64,000 nucleotides of DNA from positions 1 to 64,000 of the forward strand of contig SLDY01000068.1 of NCBI GenBank assembly GCA_007125005.1, in the 5' to 3' direction. This document shows, piece by piece, positions 1-11,666 of the stretch. The DNA comes from Natronohydrobacter sp. GTDB lineage: Bacteria > Pseudomonadota > Alphaproteobacteria > Rhodobacterales > Rhodobacteraceae. The first letter of the stretch is position 1, and every line of letters starts with the position of its first letter. The notes beneath the pieces are model-generated. The model was not told where the DNA came from, made no database searches, and saw nothing but the letters and a program-made list of their open reading frames with translations. Position numbers and translations under genes: made by a program.

Positions 1-62
1 CGCCAGAACAGCCCCGCGATGATCGCGCCCAGCAAAGGGGCCAGAAGAACAGTTACCGCCAT
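1..62 (-). CDS. nuoL: NADH-quinone oxidoreductase subunit L, N-terminal fragment (cut by window edge)
   Basis: The reverse strand from base 62 reads MAVTVLLAPLLGAIIAGLFW before the window ends. This hydrophobic start matches the first membrane helix of NuoL, the large antiporter-like proton-pumping subunit of complex I. It begins 4 bases after the nuoK stop, in the order expected for nuoK-nuoL. Only about 20 residues are visible, so the call rests mainly on position. Confidence 0.8.
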   Translation of the reverse strand, partial: MAVTVLLAPLLGAIIAGLFW

Positions 63-66
63 CGCC

Positions 67-372
67 TCAGCCTTTCATCACATTGACGTCTTCGACGTCA
101 ATTGTGCCCCGGTTGCGGAAGAAACAGACCAGAATGGCCAGCCCGATCGCGGCCTCTGCGGCGGCCACGGTCAGCACGAACATCGTGAACACCTGCCCGA
201 CCAGGTCATTCAGGAAGTGTGAAAAGGCGATCAGGTTGATATTGACCGACAACAGCATCAACTCGATCGACATCAGAATGATGATGATGTTCTTGCGGTT
301 CAGGAAGATCCCGAAGATGCCAATCACAAACAGGGCTGCTGCCACTGTCAGGTAATGTTCCAGTCCAACCAT
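67..372 (-). CDS. nuoK: NADH-quinone oxidoreductase subunit K
   Basis: This is a 101-residue membrane protein, the usual length for NuoK, the small MrpC-like subunit of the complex I membrane arm. Three hydrophobic helices are visible. Glutamates sit inside the second and third helices ([13 protein letters not shown] and [12 protein letters not shown]), as expected for the proton-channel Glu pair. It lies between nuoJ and nuoL in the operon. Confidence 0.97.
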   Translation of the reverse strand: MVGLEHYLTVAAALFVIGIFGIFLNRKNIIIILMSIELMLLSVNINLIAFSHFLNDLVGQVFTMFVLTVAAAEAAIGLAILVCFFRNRGTIDVEDVNVMKG

Positions 373-435
373 TCCGGTTCCCTCGTTCCGTTATGTCAGA
401 GCCTTTGGTGGCCCTGTAATTGCCGCGTCAGCGCC

Positions 436-1053
436 TTATCCCAGGCCCTGACCCGGTTTGACATCCTTCAGTTCCATCGCCTTGGCCGGGTCGCGATGCA
501 TCTGCGCAACCACATTCTGGCGTTTCACATCCTTGCGATGGCGCAGCGTCAACACAATCGCCCCAATCATCGCAACCAGCAGGATCAGCCCCGCTACCTG
601 GAAAAGCAGGAAATACTGGTCATAGATGATCATCCCCAAGGCCTTGGTGTTATGCACCTCATTCAAATCCGGCGTAGGAGCCTGCCGCAGATCCCGCGCG
701 ACTTCTGCCTCCTGCCATGAACCAAAGAGCAGCGCCATCTGCATCAGCAGCACGATCCCGATAATACTGGCGATCGGAAAATAGCGCGCCATCTCACCCC
801 TGAGCGCGGCGAAATCGATATCAAGCATCATCACCACAAAGAGGAACAGCACGGCCACCGCCCCCACATAGACGATGATCAGCAGCATCGCTATGAACTC
901 TGCACCAAGAAGAACGAACATACCTGCGGCTGACAGAAACGTCAGAATAAGCCAGAGCACCGAATGCACCGGGTTGCGCGACACTGTCACGAGAAACCCC
1001 GCTGTCAGAAGCGTGGCCGCAAATGCGTAGAATGTGATATCAGCTACACCCAT
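436..1053 (-). CDS. nuoJ: NADH-quinone oxidoreductase subunit J
   Basis: A 205-residue membrane subunit of the complex I membrane arm with five hydrophobic segments. The third carries the motif [16 protein letters not shown] typical of NuoJ, the region of the pi-bulge helix thought to couple quinone chemistry to proton transfer. The hydrophilic C-terminal tail of about 40 residues ([10 protein letters not shown] onward) is usual in alphaproteobacteria. It follows nuoI by about 70 bases and precedes nuoK. Confidence 0.97.
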   Translation of the reverse strand: MGVADITFYAFAATLLTAGFLVTVSRNPVHSVLWLILTFLSAAGMFVLLGAEFIAMLLIIVYVGAVAVLFLFVVMMLDIDFAALRGEMARYFPIASIIGIVLLMQMALLFGSWQEAEVARDLRQAPTPDLNEVHNTKALGMIIYDQYFLLFQVAGLILLVAMIGAIVLTLRHRKDVKRQNVVAQMHRDPAKAMELKDVKPGQGLG

Positions 1054-1125
1054 GTCCCTCGGGTTCCCTTGTCTTATGTGGGCGCACTCGCCCGTAAATC
1101 AGCGCGTGAAAACACGCAGACAGCC

Positions 1126-1620
<495 letters not shown>

Positions 1621-2658
1621 TTACCCTCCAATCGCCCAGCGTGCCCAGAAACCGCCGGCTACTTCGAATTTTGCAAGAAACGCCACCAGAACCACCCAGC
1701 CTAGCGAGAAAGGCAGGAACACTTTCCACCCGATGCGCATGAGCTGGTCGTAGCGGTAACGCGGCACAATGGCTTTCACCATCGCGAACAGGAAGAAGAA
1801 GAAGGCCATCTTCAGGAACATCCAATGGAACCCGTCTGGCAGGCCCGGAATCGGCGAAAGCCAGCCACCGAAGAAGAGGAGCGAGATCAGCGCGCACATC
1901 AGGAAGATGGCGATATATTCGCCTGCCATGAACAGCAGATACGGTGTCGAGCCATATTCGACCATGAAACCTGCGACCAGTTCGGATTCCGCTTCGGGCA
2001 GATCGAAAGGCGGGCGGTTTGTTTCTGCCAGCGCGCTGATAAAGAACAGAACCACCATCGGCAGATGCGGTAGCCAATACCAGCCAAGCAGGCCCCAGCC
2101 GGTATCCTGCGCAGCGACAATAGCACCAAAATTCATCGACCCAGTCGAAATGATGATACCGATAATGATCAGACCCAGCGAGACGTCATAGGAAATCATC
2201 TGTGCCGCCGACCGAAGGCTGCCAAGGAAGGCGTATTTCGAGTTCGACGCCCAACCGCCCATGATAACGCCGTAAACTTCAAGAGCAGCGATGGCGAACA
2301 CAAAGAGGATCGCGACGTTGATATCTGCCAGCACCCAGCCATCATTGAACGGGATCACCGCCCAGGCAAGCATGGCCAGCACAAAACTCAAAAGCGGTGC
2401 CAGAAAATAGACCGGGCGATCCACTCCTGCCGGGATCACCACCTCCTTGACCACGAATTTGATCGCATCGGCGAAGGTTTGCAGCAACCCCCATGGCCCC
2501 ACAACGTTCGGGCCACGGCGCATTTGCACGGCCGCCCAGACCTTACGGTCGGCATAGACCAGAAACACAAGGCTGATCATAACAAATGCTACGACCAGAA
2601 GCGATTGCGCTGCAATAAGCAGAGTGATCCCAAGGCCGGTGTTCAGAAACTCGTTCAT
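1621..2658 (-). CDS. nuoH: NADH-quinone oxidoreductase subunit H
   Basis: A 345-residue polytopic protein (about eight helices). It is the ND1-like subunit that forms much of the quinone-binding chamber where the peripheral arm meets the membrane. Family motifs visible include [14 protein letters not shown] and the acidic loop [20 protein letters not shown]. Its length is normal. It sits between the accessory lipoprotein gene and nuoI. Confidence 0.98.
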   Translation of the reverse strand: MNEFLNTGLGITLLIAAQSLLVVAFVMISLVFLVYADRKVWAAVQMRRGPNVVGPWGLLQTFADAIKFVVKEVVIPAGVDRPVYFLAPLLSFVLAMLAWAVIPFNDGWVLADINVAILFVFAIAALEVYGVIMGGWASNSKYAFLGSLRSAAQMISYDVSLGLIIIGIIISTGSMNFGAIVAAQDTGWGLLGWYWLPHLPMVVLFFISALAETNRPPFDLPEAESELVAGFMVEYGSTPYLLFMAGEYIAIFLMCALISLLFFGGWLSPIPGLPDGFHWMFLKMAFFFFLFAMVKAIVPRYRYDQLMRIGWKVFLPFSLGWVVLVAFLAKFEVAGGFWARWAIGG

Positions 2659-2673
2659 CTGTCCCTCAAATCC

Positions 2674-3084
2674 TCATACCGTCGGAATGCCTTGTTCCCG
2701 GCAGTCTTCAACGATCACTTCAGCATCCATGTTGCGCAACCCTTGCGGAATATCCGGCGAAATAACGAAACCGCCATCCCCTTCCCAGACATCACCCAGA
2801 CGGGTCACCGTCGTGCGCACATGCTGCGCAAAACCGTAGCCGCGGATTAACGCATATTGCGCTGCAGCACAACGCGCATAGGCCACAACATCGCTGCGAT
2901 CACGCGCACCGCGCATGCGCACCAGAAAACTCACCGTGCTCCGGTCAAGCAACCGCGTATCCACGCCAAGATACTCAGCCCGCTCCGGCGGTGAAACCGG
3001 GCGCGCGGCCTCGCTCTCGCCACAAGCCATCAGGCCACCACAAGCTGCGGCCACAAGCGCTAAACTGGGAACCGACTGCGGCAT
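2674..3084 (-). CDS. Predicted small lipoprotein encoded inside the nuo operon
   Basis: A 136-residue protein with a short hydrophobic leader and a lipobox (GLMAC, Cys21), so it is probably exported and lipid-modified. The mature part has a Cys pair (YARCAAAQYAL and VEDCREQG) and no motif I recognise as catalytic. It starts 6 bases after nuoG and ends 15 bases before nuoH, so it is certainly co-transcribed with complex I. Unidentified reading frames are known in Rhodobacter nuo operons. A role in assembly or in the periplasm is inference only. Confidence 0.8.
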   Translation of the reverse strand: MPQSVPSLALVAAACGGLMACGESEAARPVSPPERAEYLGVDTRLLDRSTVSFLVRMRGARDRSDVVAYARCAAAQYALIRGYGFAQHVRTTVTRLGDVWEGDGGFVISPDIPQGLRNMDAEVIVEDCREQGIPTV

Positions 3085-3090
3085 CCGCTT

Positions 3091-5109
3091 TCACTCCGCC
3101 GCTAGTGGGCGCGACTTGCGCGCCTTGGCCATGGCGGACAGCTCCGCCATGAGGCTGGACGCCCGCGCAATCGGATTAGGCAAATAGTGATCCGCAAGGG
3201 CATTTCGGAAATCAGCCTTGCCGAGCGGCGCATTTTCCATCGGCTGCCATGCGTTCTCAGGCACTTGATCAATCTCGCCCAGATGCGGGAAAGCCTCTGT
3301 TAATTGATTGCGCAAGGCGCTGAGACTGTCGAAAGGCAACGCCGCACCCATTTCGCCCGAGAGCGCGCGCAGGATGGCCCAGTTCTCCTTGGCCTCGCCC
3401 GGCGCAAACCCGGCGCGCAGAGCGAGTTGCGGTCGGCCTTCGGTATTCACGAAAAGCCCCGGTTCCTCGGTATAGGCGGAGCCGGGCAGGATGATATCTG
3501 CGCGATGCGCGCCCCGGTCACCATGGCTGCCCTGATAGATGACGAATGCACCCGGTGCGATGTCGATCTCATCGGCGCCCAGGTTGTAGATCACCTCTGC
3601 ACCCTCAACCGCAGCCTTGATGCCGCCCTCGGTGGTGCAGTCGATATCCATTGCGCCCACGCGTGCTGCGGCAATGTGCAGAACCAACAATTTTGCGCTC
3701 GATTTCTCGGTAATTTCCTGCACCTTGGCCAGCACTGCCGCGCCATCCGCCTCGCGCAGGGCGCCCTGGCCAACGATCACCACACATTCCTTTTCGGCCA
3801 GATCGCTCATATCAAGCCCGGCCAGCTTTTCCAGCGCGGCGCGATCAGTGCCGAAATGCTCATAGTCATAGGTAAGAGCTGCCGCCTCACCCACAAGCAC
3901 CACATCAGCACCGTTGAGCCACGCCTTGCGGATACGCGCGTTCAGCACCGGTGCTTCTAGACGCGGGTTGGTCCCGATCAGCAGCACCTTGTCGGCATGG
4001 TCAATATCCTCGATCGCGGCAGTCCCAACATAGGCCGAACGGTTTCCGGTAGGCAGATGTGCACCATCAGTGCGGCACTCGACCGTGCCGCACTGCCCTT
4101 CGATCAGCAGCTTGAGTGCATAGGCCGCCTCTACCGAGACCAGATCACCGATCAGCCCCGTCACCTTTTTACCCTTCATAGCTGCTGACGCTGCCGACAA
4201 CGCCTCTGGCCAACTTGCAGGCCGCAGTTTGCCATTATCGCGGATATAGGGCCGGTCAAGACGCTGACGCCGCAGACCGTCCCAGACATAGCGCGACCTG
4301 TCCGACAGCCATTCTTCATTCACGCCATCATGATTGCGTGGCAGGATACGCATCACCTCGCGGCCCTTGGTATCCACGCGGATATTGGAGCCAAGCGCAT
4401 CCATCACATCAATGGTCTCTGTCTTGGTCAGCTCCCAGGGCCGCGCAGTAAAACTGTAAGGCTTCGATACCAGCGCACCGACGGGGCAGAGATCAACGAT
4501 ATTGCCCACCATCTCGGATTCGATCAGCGCACCCAGATAAGTGGTGATCTCGGCATCCTCGCCGCGCCCGGTCTGGCCCATAACCTGCACACCCGCTACC
4601 TCGGTCGTGAAGCGCACACAGCGCGTGCAGGAAATGCAGCGCGTCATATGAGTTTCGACAAGCGGGCCAAGCTGCAGATCCTCGACTGCCCGCTTCGGCT
4701 CGCGATAGCGCGAAAAATCGACGCCATATGCCATCGCCTGATCCTGCAGGTCGCACTCGCCACCTTGATCGCAAATCGGGCAATCCAGTGGGTGGTTGAT
4801 GAGCAGAAACTCCATCACCCCCTCCCGCGCCTTTTTTACCATCGGCGAGTTGGTGCGGATGACAGGCGGCTGGCCCTCGGGACCGGGACGCAGATCCTTG
4901 ACTTGCATCGCGCATGAGGCAGCAGGCTTGGGCGGCCCCCCTACCACCTCGACCAGACACATCCGGCAATTCCCCGCGATCGACAGCCGCTCATGATAGC
5001 AAAAGCGCGGGATCTCGATCCCGGCATCCTCGCAGGCCTGAATCAGCGTCATCTCAGGCGGGACTTCGACCTCATTGCCATCAATGATGATCTTGCGCAA
5101 TTGCGACAT
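3091..5109 (-). CDS. nuoG: NADH-quinone oxidoreductase subunit G
   Basis: A 672-residue peripheral-arm subunit. The N-terminus holds a 2Fe-2S domain ([15 protein letters not shown]), the His/Cys cluster region ([17 protein letters not shown]) and the N4-type motif ([10 protein letters not shown] plus VDLCPVGAL). The rest is a molybdopterin oxidoreductase-like domain without an active cofactor site. The length is that of short alphaproteobacterial/mitochondrial forms rather than the roughly 900-residue E. coli form. It moves electrons from the flavin of NuoF to NuoI. Confidence 0.98.
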   Translation of the reverse strand: MSQLRKIIIDGNEVEVPPEMTLIQACEDAGIEIPRFCYHERLSIAGNCRMCLVEVVGGPPKPAASCAMQVKDLRPGPEGQPPVIRTNSPMVKKAREGVMEFLLINHPLDCPICDQGGECDLQDQAMAYGVDFSRYREPKRAVEDLQLGPLVETHMTRCISCTRCVRFTTEVAGVQVMGQTGRGEDAEITTYLGALIESEMVGNIVDLCPVGALVSKPYSFTARPWELTKTETIDVMDALGSNIRVDTKGREVMRILPRNHDGVNEEWLSDRSRYVWDGLRRQRLDRPYIRDNGKLRPASWPEALSAASAAMKGKKVTGLIGDLVSVEAAYALKLLIEGQCGTVECRTDGAHLPTGNRSAYVGTAAIEDIDHADKVLLIGTNPRLEAPVLNARIRKAWLNGADVVLVGEAAALTYDYEHFGTDRAALEKLAGLDMSDLAEKECVVIVGQGALREADGAAVLAKVQEITEKSSAKLLVLHIAAARVGAMDIDCTTEGGIKAAVEGAEVIYNLGADEIDIAPGAFVIYQGSHGDRGAHRADIILPGSAYTEEPGLFVNTEGRPQLALRAGFAPGEAKENWAILRALSGEMGAALPFDSLSALRNQLTEAFPHLGEIDQVPENAWQPMENAPLGKADFRNALADHYLPNPIARASSLMAELSAMAKARKSRPLAAE

Positions 5110-5112
5110 GAT

Positions 5113-5541
5113 TTACCTTTCCGTCAATTGGCGACCAAGCGCCGTGCGTTCAGCCATCTGAGCACGGGCGAATTCACAAACTTCGGTTTTGCTATATGGG
5201 TCGCTCACGCCGGCCTGCTGCAGGTGCCTGTCAACCAGCGCCTGCATCCGCGCCTTCTCGACATCATCCTCGACGAAAGCCTCGATCTGAGTGCGGTCAA
5301 ACCCCATGCCGCGCGCCCGATTATAGAGTGACAGGAAGTAACTGACCCGCGCGAGACGCCCCGGCGGGCGGATATCGGGACAAGTCTTCGAGATATGGTA
5401 GATCAGAGCCGCAGTGAACAACCCATTATAGATGTCAGGATTGGCCCGCAGCGCCTCGTTCACTTCTGCCTGCGTTGTCGCGGCACTCGCGCCACCGGAA
5501 AGGATTGCTGCAACCGCCATGGCCATGATGGAATGCTTCAT
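5113..5541 (-). CDS. DUF5333 family protein, exported, in nuo operon
   Basis: I chose the internal ATG (MKHSIMAMAVAAILSGGASA) because it begins a clean signal peptide with an AxA cleavage site. The track's longer start adds 14 unlikely residues. The mature protein of about 120 residues is helical and contains two cysteines (KTCPDIRPPG and TEVCEFARAQMAERTALGR). It resembles the DUF5333 family seen in Rhodobacteraceae nuo operons. It ends 3 bases before nuoG, so it is translated with it. The function is unknown. Confidence 0.8.
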   Translation of the reverse strand: MKHSIMAMAVAAILSGGASAATTQAEVNEALRANPDIYNGLFTAALIYHISKTCPDIRPPGRLARVSYFLSLYNRARGMGFDRTQIEAFVEDDVEKARMQALVDRHLQQAGVSDPYSKTEVCEFARAQMAERTALGRQLTER

Positions 5542-5546
5542 AACGC

Positions 5547-6041
5547 TTACTCCGCTGCGACAGCGCATCCGCGCTCCCTCCAAAGTTGCGCCTCGGCCAG
5601 CCAGTTCCAGCCAAAGGCATGCTCAGACGGACCATGCGCACGCAGATGCTCTAACCGGGCCAGCGCTTCCTCCAGTGTCGGGCGATGCCCTTCGGGCACC
5701 CACCACATGACGAAATGTTGCTCACCCAAAACCTCGAACCACTCGGCCCGGCGGGCATAGAATTGCCGGTGTACCGTGTTCCAGACGAACTGTTCTAGCG
5801 AGGTGACATCAGTCCAGACTGTGAGGTTGGACACAAGCTGCCTGTCATCTCCAATGAAATTCTCCGTGTTCCCCCGACCGGACTCGCCCGAGCCCTCCAT
5901 CATCCAGACAAAGCCGGGGCTACGTTTGCCGATGCTGTTCACACGGTCCAGTGCTGCCATGAATGCCGCCACGCACGGGTCATCGGGCAGCGCTCGAAGA
6001 CGCCCGATGTTCAACTGCGCAAGATTGCGGGCCTCGCTCAT
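5547..6041 (-). CDS. DUF3291 family protein in nuo operon
   Basis: A 164-residue soluble protein that I recognise as DUF3291, a family with a dimeric alpha/beta-barrel fold related to antibiotic-biosynthesis monooxygenases. Supporting text includes LAQLNIGRLRALPDDP at the N-terminus and the aromatic stretch QHFVMWWVPEGHRPTLEEAL. It begins 4 bases after nuoF and ends 5 bases before DUF5333. No cofactor ligand is obvious. Why a monooxygenase-like fold sits in a complex I operon is not established. Confidence 0.85.
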   Translation of the reverse strand: MSEARNLAQLNIGRLRALPDDPCVAAFMAALDRVNSIGKRSPGFVWMMEGSGESGRGNTENFIGDDRQLVSNLTVWTDVTSLEQFVWNTVHRQFYARRAEWFEVLGEQHFVMWWVPEGHRPTLEEALARLEHLRAHGPSEHAFGWNWLAEAQLWRERGCAVAAE

Positions 6042-6045
6042 TTGC

Positions 6046-7344
6046 TTACTCCGCCGCCACTTTCGACATGCGCCCGGCCTTCTGTGCCTTGATCCGATCC
6101 TCGATCTCGCCCCGGAAGTTGCGTATCAGCCCCTGAATCGGCCATGCTGCCGCATCGCCCAACGCGCAGATTGTATGGCCTTCGACCTGTTTGGATACGT
6201 CCCAGAGCATGTCGATTTCTTCCAGCTCTGCCTCGCCACGCACAAGACGGTCCATCACGCGCATCATCCAGCCCGTGCCTTCGCGGCAGGGCGTGCATTG
6301 CCCGCAGCTTTCATGCTTGTAGAACTTGGCGAGCCGCCAGATGGCTTTTATGATATCAGTCTGCTTGTCCATCACGATAACGGCGGCAGTACCCAGCCCG
6401 GATTGCAGATCGTTGCGCAGATAATCGAAATCCATGATTGCTTCGCGCATCTTCTCACCCCGCACGCAAGGCACGGAAGAGCCACCGGGAATGACCGCCA
6501 GCAGATTGTCCCAGCCACCTCGGATGCCGCCGCAATGCTTCTCTATCAGTTCCTCGAAGCTGATGGACATAGCCTCTTCCACAACGCAAGGCCTGTTCAC
6601 ATGGCCCGAGATTGCAAAGAGCTTGGTGCCCGCATTATTGGGCCGCCCGAACCCGGCGAACCAGGCCCCTCCGCGCCGCAAGATCGTTGGCACGACTGCA
6701 ATCGATTCGACATTGTTCACTGTTGTCGGGCAGCCATAAAGGCCTGCGCCCGCCGGGAAAGGCGGCTTCATGCGTGGCATACCCTTCTTGCCCTCTAGGC
6801 TTTCCAGAAGCGCGGTTTCCTCGCCGCAAATATAGGCCCCAGCACCGTGATGCAGATAAAGATCGAAATCCCATCCCGCCCCGCAGGCATTCTTACCAAT
6901 CAACCCCGCCTCGTAGGCCTCGTCGATCGCATTCTGAAGCGCCTCTTTTTCGCGGATATACTCACCACGGATATAGATATAGCAGGCATGCGCGTTCATT
7001 GCGAAGCTGGCGATCAGGCAGCCTTCGATCAGCGTATGCGGATCATGGCGCATGATCTCGCGATCCTTGCAGGTGCCGGGCTCCGATTCGTCTGCGTTCA
7101 CCACAAGATAGGCTGGCCGACCATCACTTTCCTTGGGCATGAAAGACCATTTCAGACCCGTCGGGAAGCCCGCACCACCGCGCCCACGCAAACCGGATTG
7201 TTTCATCTCTTCAATGATCCAGTCGCGGCCCTTTGCCAGCAGCGCCTTGGTCCCATCCCAATGCCCGCGCGAAATGGCGCCCTTCAGGGAACGGTCATGC
7301 ATCCCGTAAAGATTTGTAAAGATGCGATCCTGATCCTTAAGCAT
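6046..7344 (-). CDS. nuoF: NADH-quinone oxidoreductase subunit F (NADH/FMN site)
   Basis: A 432-residue subunit that oxidises NADH with FMN and holds cluster N3. The glycine-rich nucleotide site [13 protein letters not shown], the FMN motif [13 protein letters not shown] and the cluster N3 cysteines ([15 protein letters not shown] plus a later Cys in GHTICALGD) are all present. Full length, with no sign of damage. It lies downstream of nuoE and the small DUF5337 gene. Confidence 0.98.
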   Translation of the reverse strand: MLKDQDRIFTNLYGMHDRSLKGAISRGHWDGTKALLAKGRDWIIEEMKQSGLRGRGGAGFPTGLKWSFMPKESDGRPAYLVVNADESEPGTCKDREIMRHDPHTLIEGCLIASFAMNAHACYIYIRGEYIREKEALQNAIDEAYEAGLIGKNACGAGWDFDLYLHHGAGAYICGEETALLESLEGKKGMPRMKPPFPAGAGLYGCPTTVNNVESIAVVPTILRRGGAWFAGFGRPNNAGTKLFAISGHVNRPCVVEEAMSISFEELIEKHCGGIRGGWDNLLAVIPGGSSVPCVRGEKMREAIMDFDYLRNDLQSGLGTAAVIVMDKQTDIIKAIWRLAKFYKHESCGQCTPCREGTGWMMRVMDRLVRGEAELEEIDMLWDVSKQVEGHTICALGDAAAWPIQGLIRNFRGEIEDRIKAQKAGRMSKVAAE

Positions 7345-7365
7345 ATTCTTGCCCTCTCATTGCGC

Positions 7366-7593
7366 CTAACGACCAGCCTTGCCCTGCCGCCAAACACGAA
7401 ATGTCACAATCAGCGCCCATGCGAAACCCGCCAGCGCTGCAAAATCAATCAGAAACGCGTAACGCGGATCCCAGCCATATTCTCGACCGATCCATCCCAA
7501 AACCACCCAAAGAACGATGGTCGCGCACATCACCAACGCGGCAAGACGAGCCTGCCGGGAAAGTGCCATCTCGCGGGATGTGGGTCTGGACAT
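7366..7593 (-). CDS. DUF5337 family small membrane protein in nuo operon
   Basis: A 75-residue protein with two hydrophobic helices (AALVMCATIVLWVVLGWIG and DFAALAGFAWALIVTFRV) flanked by basic residues. It matches DUF5337, a family found next to nuoE/nuoF in Rhodobacterales. It sits 17 bases after nuoE and 21 before nuoF. A two-helix hairpin of this size could be an accessory or assembly subunit of the membrane arm, but that is inference. Confidence 0.8.
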   Translation of the reverse strand: MSRPTSREMALSRQARLAALVMCATIVLWVVLGWIGREYGWDPRYAFLIDFAALAGFAWALIVTFRVWRQGKAGR

Positions 7594-7610
7594 GCGTTGG
7601 CATACTCCGA

Positions 7611-8744
7611 TTACTGTCGCTCTGAAAACTCGGTCTGACCACCGGAGGCGAGGGTTTTGGCCTGCGCCACCCAGTCATCCCGGCTCACACGGCCCTTGAA
7701 GCCCTCAAGGTGTTCATCAACCCATGCGATCTCTGCCGGACCCCAACTCGCAACCTGCCAGAAATGAAAGACGCCCATCTTGTTAAGCAAAGCCTCGAGT
7801 TTCGGACCGACACCCTTTATCAACTTCAGATCGTCTGCCTTACCCTTTGCCTTTTTCAGCATCTCGGGCTTGGTGCCGATGCTCTCGACGATTTCGGCAC
7901 CCTTTGCCACAACCTCGGGCTTGGCCTGAGATTTCTCGCGAGCTTCCTGTTTACTCACCCCGGTCGCATCCACGGGCGCGGCCTTGGCGGGCTTGGGCTC
8001 ATTTGCCTTGATCGTTGCACGATCAACCGGCTTCGGTGTCGGGACGCCCTGCCACGGCGTCACCAGCGACACTTCGCTCCCGTCAATCCGCTTAAGCGTG
8101 TCGCCGATACGTGACGCAAGCGCAACCGAGCCGTTCTGCGACTCTCCAGTGTAGGTCTTAAGTGTCGTCACTCCGCCTAATGGCTCGGAGGCAAAACGGC
8201 CATTTTGTGGCCCCGGTGTGGGCACTTTGTCCGCAGCCATCTCGTCGAGCAATTTCGCAAAGCTCGCTGCTGTCAGATCCTCGTAATAATCCTTGCCGAT
8301 CTGGGCCATCGGCGCATTCGTGCAGGCACCCAGACACTCGACCTCTTCCCAAGAAAACTTGCCATCGGCGGAAAGTTGATGCGGGCGCTTGGCGATCTTC
8401 TCCTTGCAGACCGCAACCAGATCCTCGGCCCCGCAGATCATGCAGGAGGTCGTCCCACAGATTTGGATATGGGCAACAGAACCAACGGGTTGGAGCTGGA
8501 ACATGAAGTAGAATGTCGCCACTTCAAGCGCGCGAATATACGCCATTCCCAACATGCCGGCGACATGCTCGATGGCCGCACGGGTCAGCCAGCCCTCCTG
8601 CTCCTGCGCGCGCCACAGAAGTGGGATGATCGCAGAGGCCTGACGGCCCTCTGGATATTTGGTAATCTGTGCCTCGGCCCAGGCCTGATTGGCAGGCGTG
8701 AAGGCGAAGCTTTCGGGTTGTTCCGGGTGCAAGCGGCGCAGCAT
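7611..8744 (-). CDS. nuoE: NADH-quinone oxidoreductase subunit E with long C-terminal extension
   Basis: Residues 1-175 are the normal 24-kDa subunit. The 2Fe-2S (N1a) ligands are C96, C101, C137 and C141 in ICGTTSC and CLGACTNAP. The protein then continues to 377 residues, about twice the usual length. The extra part has a low-complexity Ala/Lys/Pro linker (about 200-300) and a helix-hairpin-helix-like segment ([13 protein letters not shown], 308-320). Such tails are known in Rhodobacterales NuoE, but I know of no assigned role. Start and nuoD stop overlap as TAATG. Confidence 0.96.
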   Translation of the reverse strand: MLRRLHPEQPESFAFTPANQAWAEAQITKYPEGRQASAIIPLLWRAQEQEGWLTRAAIEHVAGMLGMAYIRALEVATFYFMFQLQPVGSVAHIQICGTTSCMICGAEDLVAVCKEKIAKRPHQLSADGKFSWEEVECLGACTNAPMAQIGKDYYEDLTAASFAKLLDEMAADKVPTPGPQNGRFASEPLGGVTTLKTYTGESQNGSVALASRIGDTLKRIDGSEVSLVTPWQGVPTPKPVDRATIKANEPKPAKAAPVDATGVSKQEAREKSQAKPEVVAKGAEIVESIGTKPEMLKKAKGKADDLKLIKGVGPKLEALLNKMGVFHFWQVASWGPAEIAWVDEHLEGFKGRVSRDDWVAQAKTLASGGQTEFSERQ

Positions 8745-9967
8745 TAGCGGTCAATCTCTCCGAACACGACATCCATAGTGCCGATGATGGCGGCCACATC
8801 GGCCAGTTGGTGCCCTTTGGCAATGTAATCCATGCTCTGCAAATGCAGATAGCCCGGTGCGCGTAGCTTCGCGCGGTAGGGCTTGTTGGTGCCGTCAGCC
8901 ACCAGATACACTCCAAACTCGCCTTTGGGCGCCTCGACTGCGGCGTAAATCTCGCCTGCAGGCACGTGGAACCCCTCGGTGTAAAGCTTGAAGTGATGGA
9001 TCAGCGCTTCCATCGAGGTTTTCATCTCGGCGCGCGGGGGCGGCGTGATCTTGCCGCGCGCCAGCACATCGCCCTGCCCTTCAAGGGCGCGCAGTTTTTC
9101 AATGGCTTGCAGAATGATCTTCACGCTCTCGCGCATCTCTGCCATCCGGCAGAGGTAGCGATCGTAGCAATCGCCATTCTTGCCCACAGGGATCTTGAAG
9201 TCGAACTCGTCATAGCACTCATAGGGCTGGGCGCGGCGCAGATCCCATGCAAGCCCGGATCCGCGTACCATCACGCCTGAATAACCCCAATCGAGGATAT
9301 CCTGCTCAGTCACAACGCCAATATCACAGTTGCGCTGCTTGAAGATGCGGTTCTCAGTCAATAGCCCGTCGATATCGTCGAGCATCTTCGGGAATTCATG
9401 CGCCCATTCTTCGATATCGTCGATCAGCTTTGCCGGAAGATCCTGATGCACGCCGCCGGGACGGAAATAGGCGGCGTGGAGCCGCGCCCCGCAGGCGCGC
9501 TCATAGAACACCATCAGCTTCTCGCGCTCTTCAAAGCCCCAGAGTGGCGGGGTCAAAGCGCCCACATCCATCGCCTGTGTCGTAACGTTCAAGAGGTGGT
9601 TCAGTACGCGCCCGATCTCGGAATAAAGCACCCGGATCAGCGAGGCGCGGCGCGGCACTTCAACACCGGTCAGCTTTTCGATGGCAAGGCACCATGCATG
9701 CTCCTGATTCATCGGTGCCACATAATCGAGCCGGTCGAAATAAGGCAGGTTCTGCAGATAGGTGCGGCTTTCCATCAGCTTTTCGGTGCCACGATGCAGC
9801 AGCCCGATATGCGGGTCGCAACGCTCGACAATCTCACCGTCAAGCTCGAGTACCAACCGCAACACACCATGTGCAGCAGGGTGTTGCGGGCCGAAATTGA
9901 TGTTGAAATTCCGGATTCGCTGCTCGCTCGTTAGTGCGTCGTCAAACCCTTTGGAGCCGTCCATCAT
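8744..9967 (-). CDS. nuoD: NADH-quinone oxidoreductase subunit D
   Basis: A 407-residue 49-kDa subunit, separate from NuoC. It forms the quinone-reduction pocket with NuoB. Family landmarks include [15 protein letters not shown] near the N-terminus, the loop whose His and Tyr contact the quinone headgroup, and [13 protein letters not shown] near the C-terminus. The start overlaps the nuoC stop in an ATGA junction. A second ATG directly follows the first and could equally be used. Confidence 0.98.
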   Translation of the reverse strand: MMDGSKGFDDALTSEQRIRNFNINFGPQHPAAHGVLRLVLELDGEIVERCDPHIGLLHRGTEKLMESRTYLQNLPYFDRLDYVAPMNQEHAWCLAIEKLTGVEVPRRASLIRVLYSEIGRVLNHLLNVTTQAMDVGALTPPLWGFEEREKLMVFYERACGARLHAAYFRPGGVHQDLPAKLIDDIEEWAHEFPKMLDDIDGLLTENRIFKQRNCDIGVVTEQDILDWGYSGVMVRGSGLAWDLRRAQPYECYDEFDFKIPVGKNGDCYDRYLCRMAEMRESVKIILQAIEKLRALEGQGDVLARGKITPPPRAEMKTSMEALIHHFKLYTEGFHVPAGEIYAAVEAPKGEFGVYLVADGTNKPYRAKLRAPGYLHLQSMDYIAKGHQLADVAAIIGTMDVVFGEIDR

Positions 9968-10572
9968 TTCGCAGCCTCCTTCTTCTCATCACCCGGAAGG
10001 ATATACTCGGCCCCTTCCCAAGGCGACATGAAATCGAACTGACGATATTCCTGCACAAGCTGCACTGGCTCATAGACCACGCGCTTGAGAGCCTCGTCGT
10101 AGCGCACTTCCGTGTAGCCTGTGGTCGGAAAATCCTTGCGCAGCGGATGGCCGCGAAAGCCATAATCCGTCAGGATGCGACGCAAATCCGGGTGGCCCGA
10201 GAAGAGGATGCCATACATGTCAAAGACTTCACGCTCAAACCAATTGGCAGAGGGATAAAGCGCAGTGATCGAAGGCACGATCTCGTCCTCGCTCACATCC
10301 ACCTTCACGCGGATGCGGTGATTGAGATACATCGACAGGAAGTGATACACCATCTCGAAGCGTTTGCGACGCCCCGGCCAATCAACCGCCGTAATATCTA
10401 CCAAGGTCGAGAAGCGCAGGCTCTCGTCATGCTGCAAATGGCGCACAAGCTTGACCAGATGTGAGAGTGTTGTTGTTACAGTCAACTCATCATGTGCGAC
10501 GTGATGCGAAACGAGTGCATCGCCCATCCGCATTTCCAGCAATGTGGCAAGTTCGTTCAAAGCCTCGGACAT
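9964..10572 (-). CDS. nuoC: NADH-quinone oxidoreductase subunit C
   Basis: A 202-residue 30-kDa subunit that stabilises the NuoD/NuoI part of the peripheral arm. I set the start at [15 protein letters not shown], 11 bases after nuoB. The ORF track's extra 32 residues would overlap nuoB. The signatures ERECFDMYG-like ([20 protein letters not shown]) and [14 protein letters not shown] are clear. Confidence 0.97.
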   Translation of the reverse strand: MSEALNELATLLEMRMGDALVSHHVAHDELTVTTTLSHLVKLVRHLQHDESLRFSTLVDITAVDWPGRRKRFEMVYHFLSMYLNHRIRVKVDVSEDEIVPSITALYPSANWFEREVFDMYGILFSGHPDLRRILTDYGFRGHPLRKDFPTTGYTEVRYDEALKRVVYEPVQLVQEYRQFDFMSPWEGAEYILPGDEKKEAAK

Positions 10573-10583
10573 GGACTTTCTCC

Positions 10584-11473
<890 letters not shown>

Positions 11474-11529
11474 CTTTAGCTCCTTTTTAACGCGGCAAGC
11501 CTTCCAGTGGGCCGCATACGAATGCCTCT

Positions 11530-11558
11530 CATCTACTCTCGAAGCCCGGATGGGTCAA
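11530..11558 (-). promoter_or_regulatory. Candidate nuo promoter, nuoA-proximal
   Basis: On the minus strand a TTGACC box (11553-11558) and TAGATG (11530-11535) are 17 bases apart, about 57 bases upstream of nuoA. The -35 element is good and the -10 element is weak (3 of 6). Prediction by eye only. Confidence 0.35.
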
Positions 11559-11605
11559 CCGAACTCGCTGTGCGTTTCATTGAAAAACACAATTAGGAAT
11601 ACCAT

Positions 11606-11633
11606 AGTATACCAAAACACTCACGAAGTTGAA
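11606..11633 (-). promoter_or_regulatory. Candidate nuo promoter, distal
   Basis: On the minus strand TTCAAC (11628-11633) and TATACT (11606-11611) are 16 bases apart in the 234-base gap between the liu operon and nuoA. The -10 box matches the consensus at 5 of 6. The directly repeated GGTAT around the -10 box may be relevant to control. Not tested. Confidence 0.35.
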
Positions 11634-11647
11634 ACTCACGCTCCCTC

Positions 11648-11666
11648 CTGCGGTTATAAGCCGCAG
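11648..11666 (-). terminator. Short hairpin after the liu operon
   Basis: CTGCGG and CCGCAG form a perfect 6-bp stem with a 7-base loop about 40 bases past the liuC stop. There is no T-run after it on the minus strand, so if it ends transcription it is not a classical intrinsic terminator. Confidence 0.3.
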
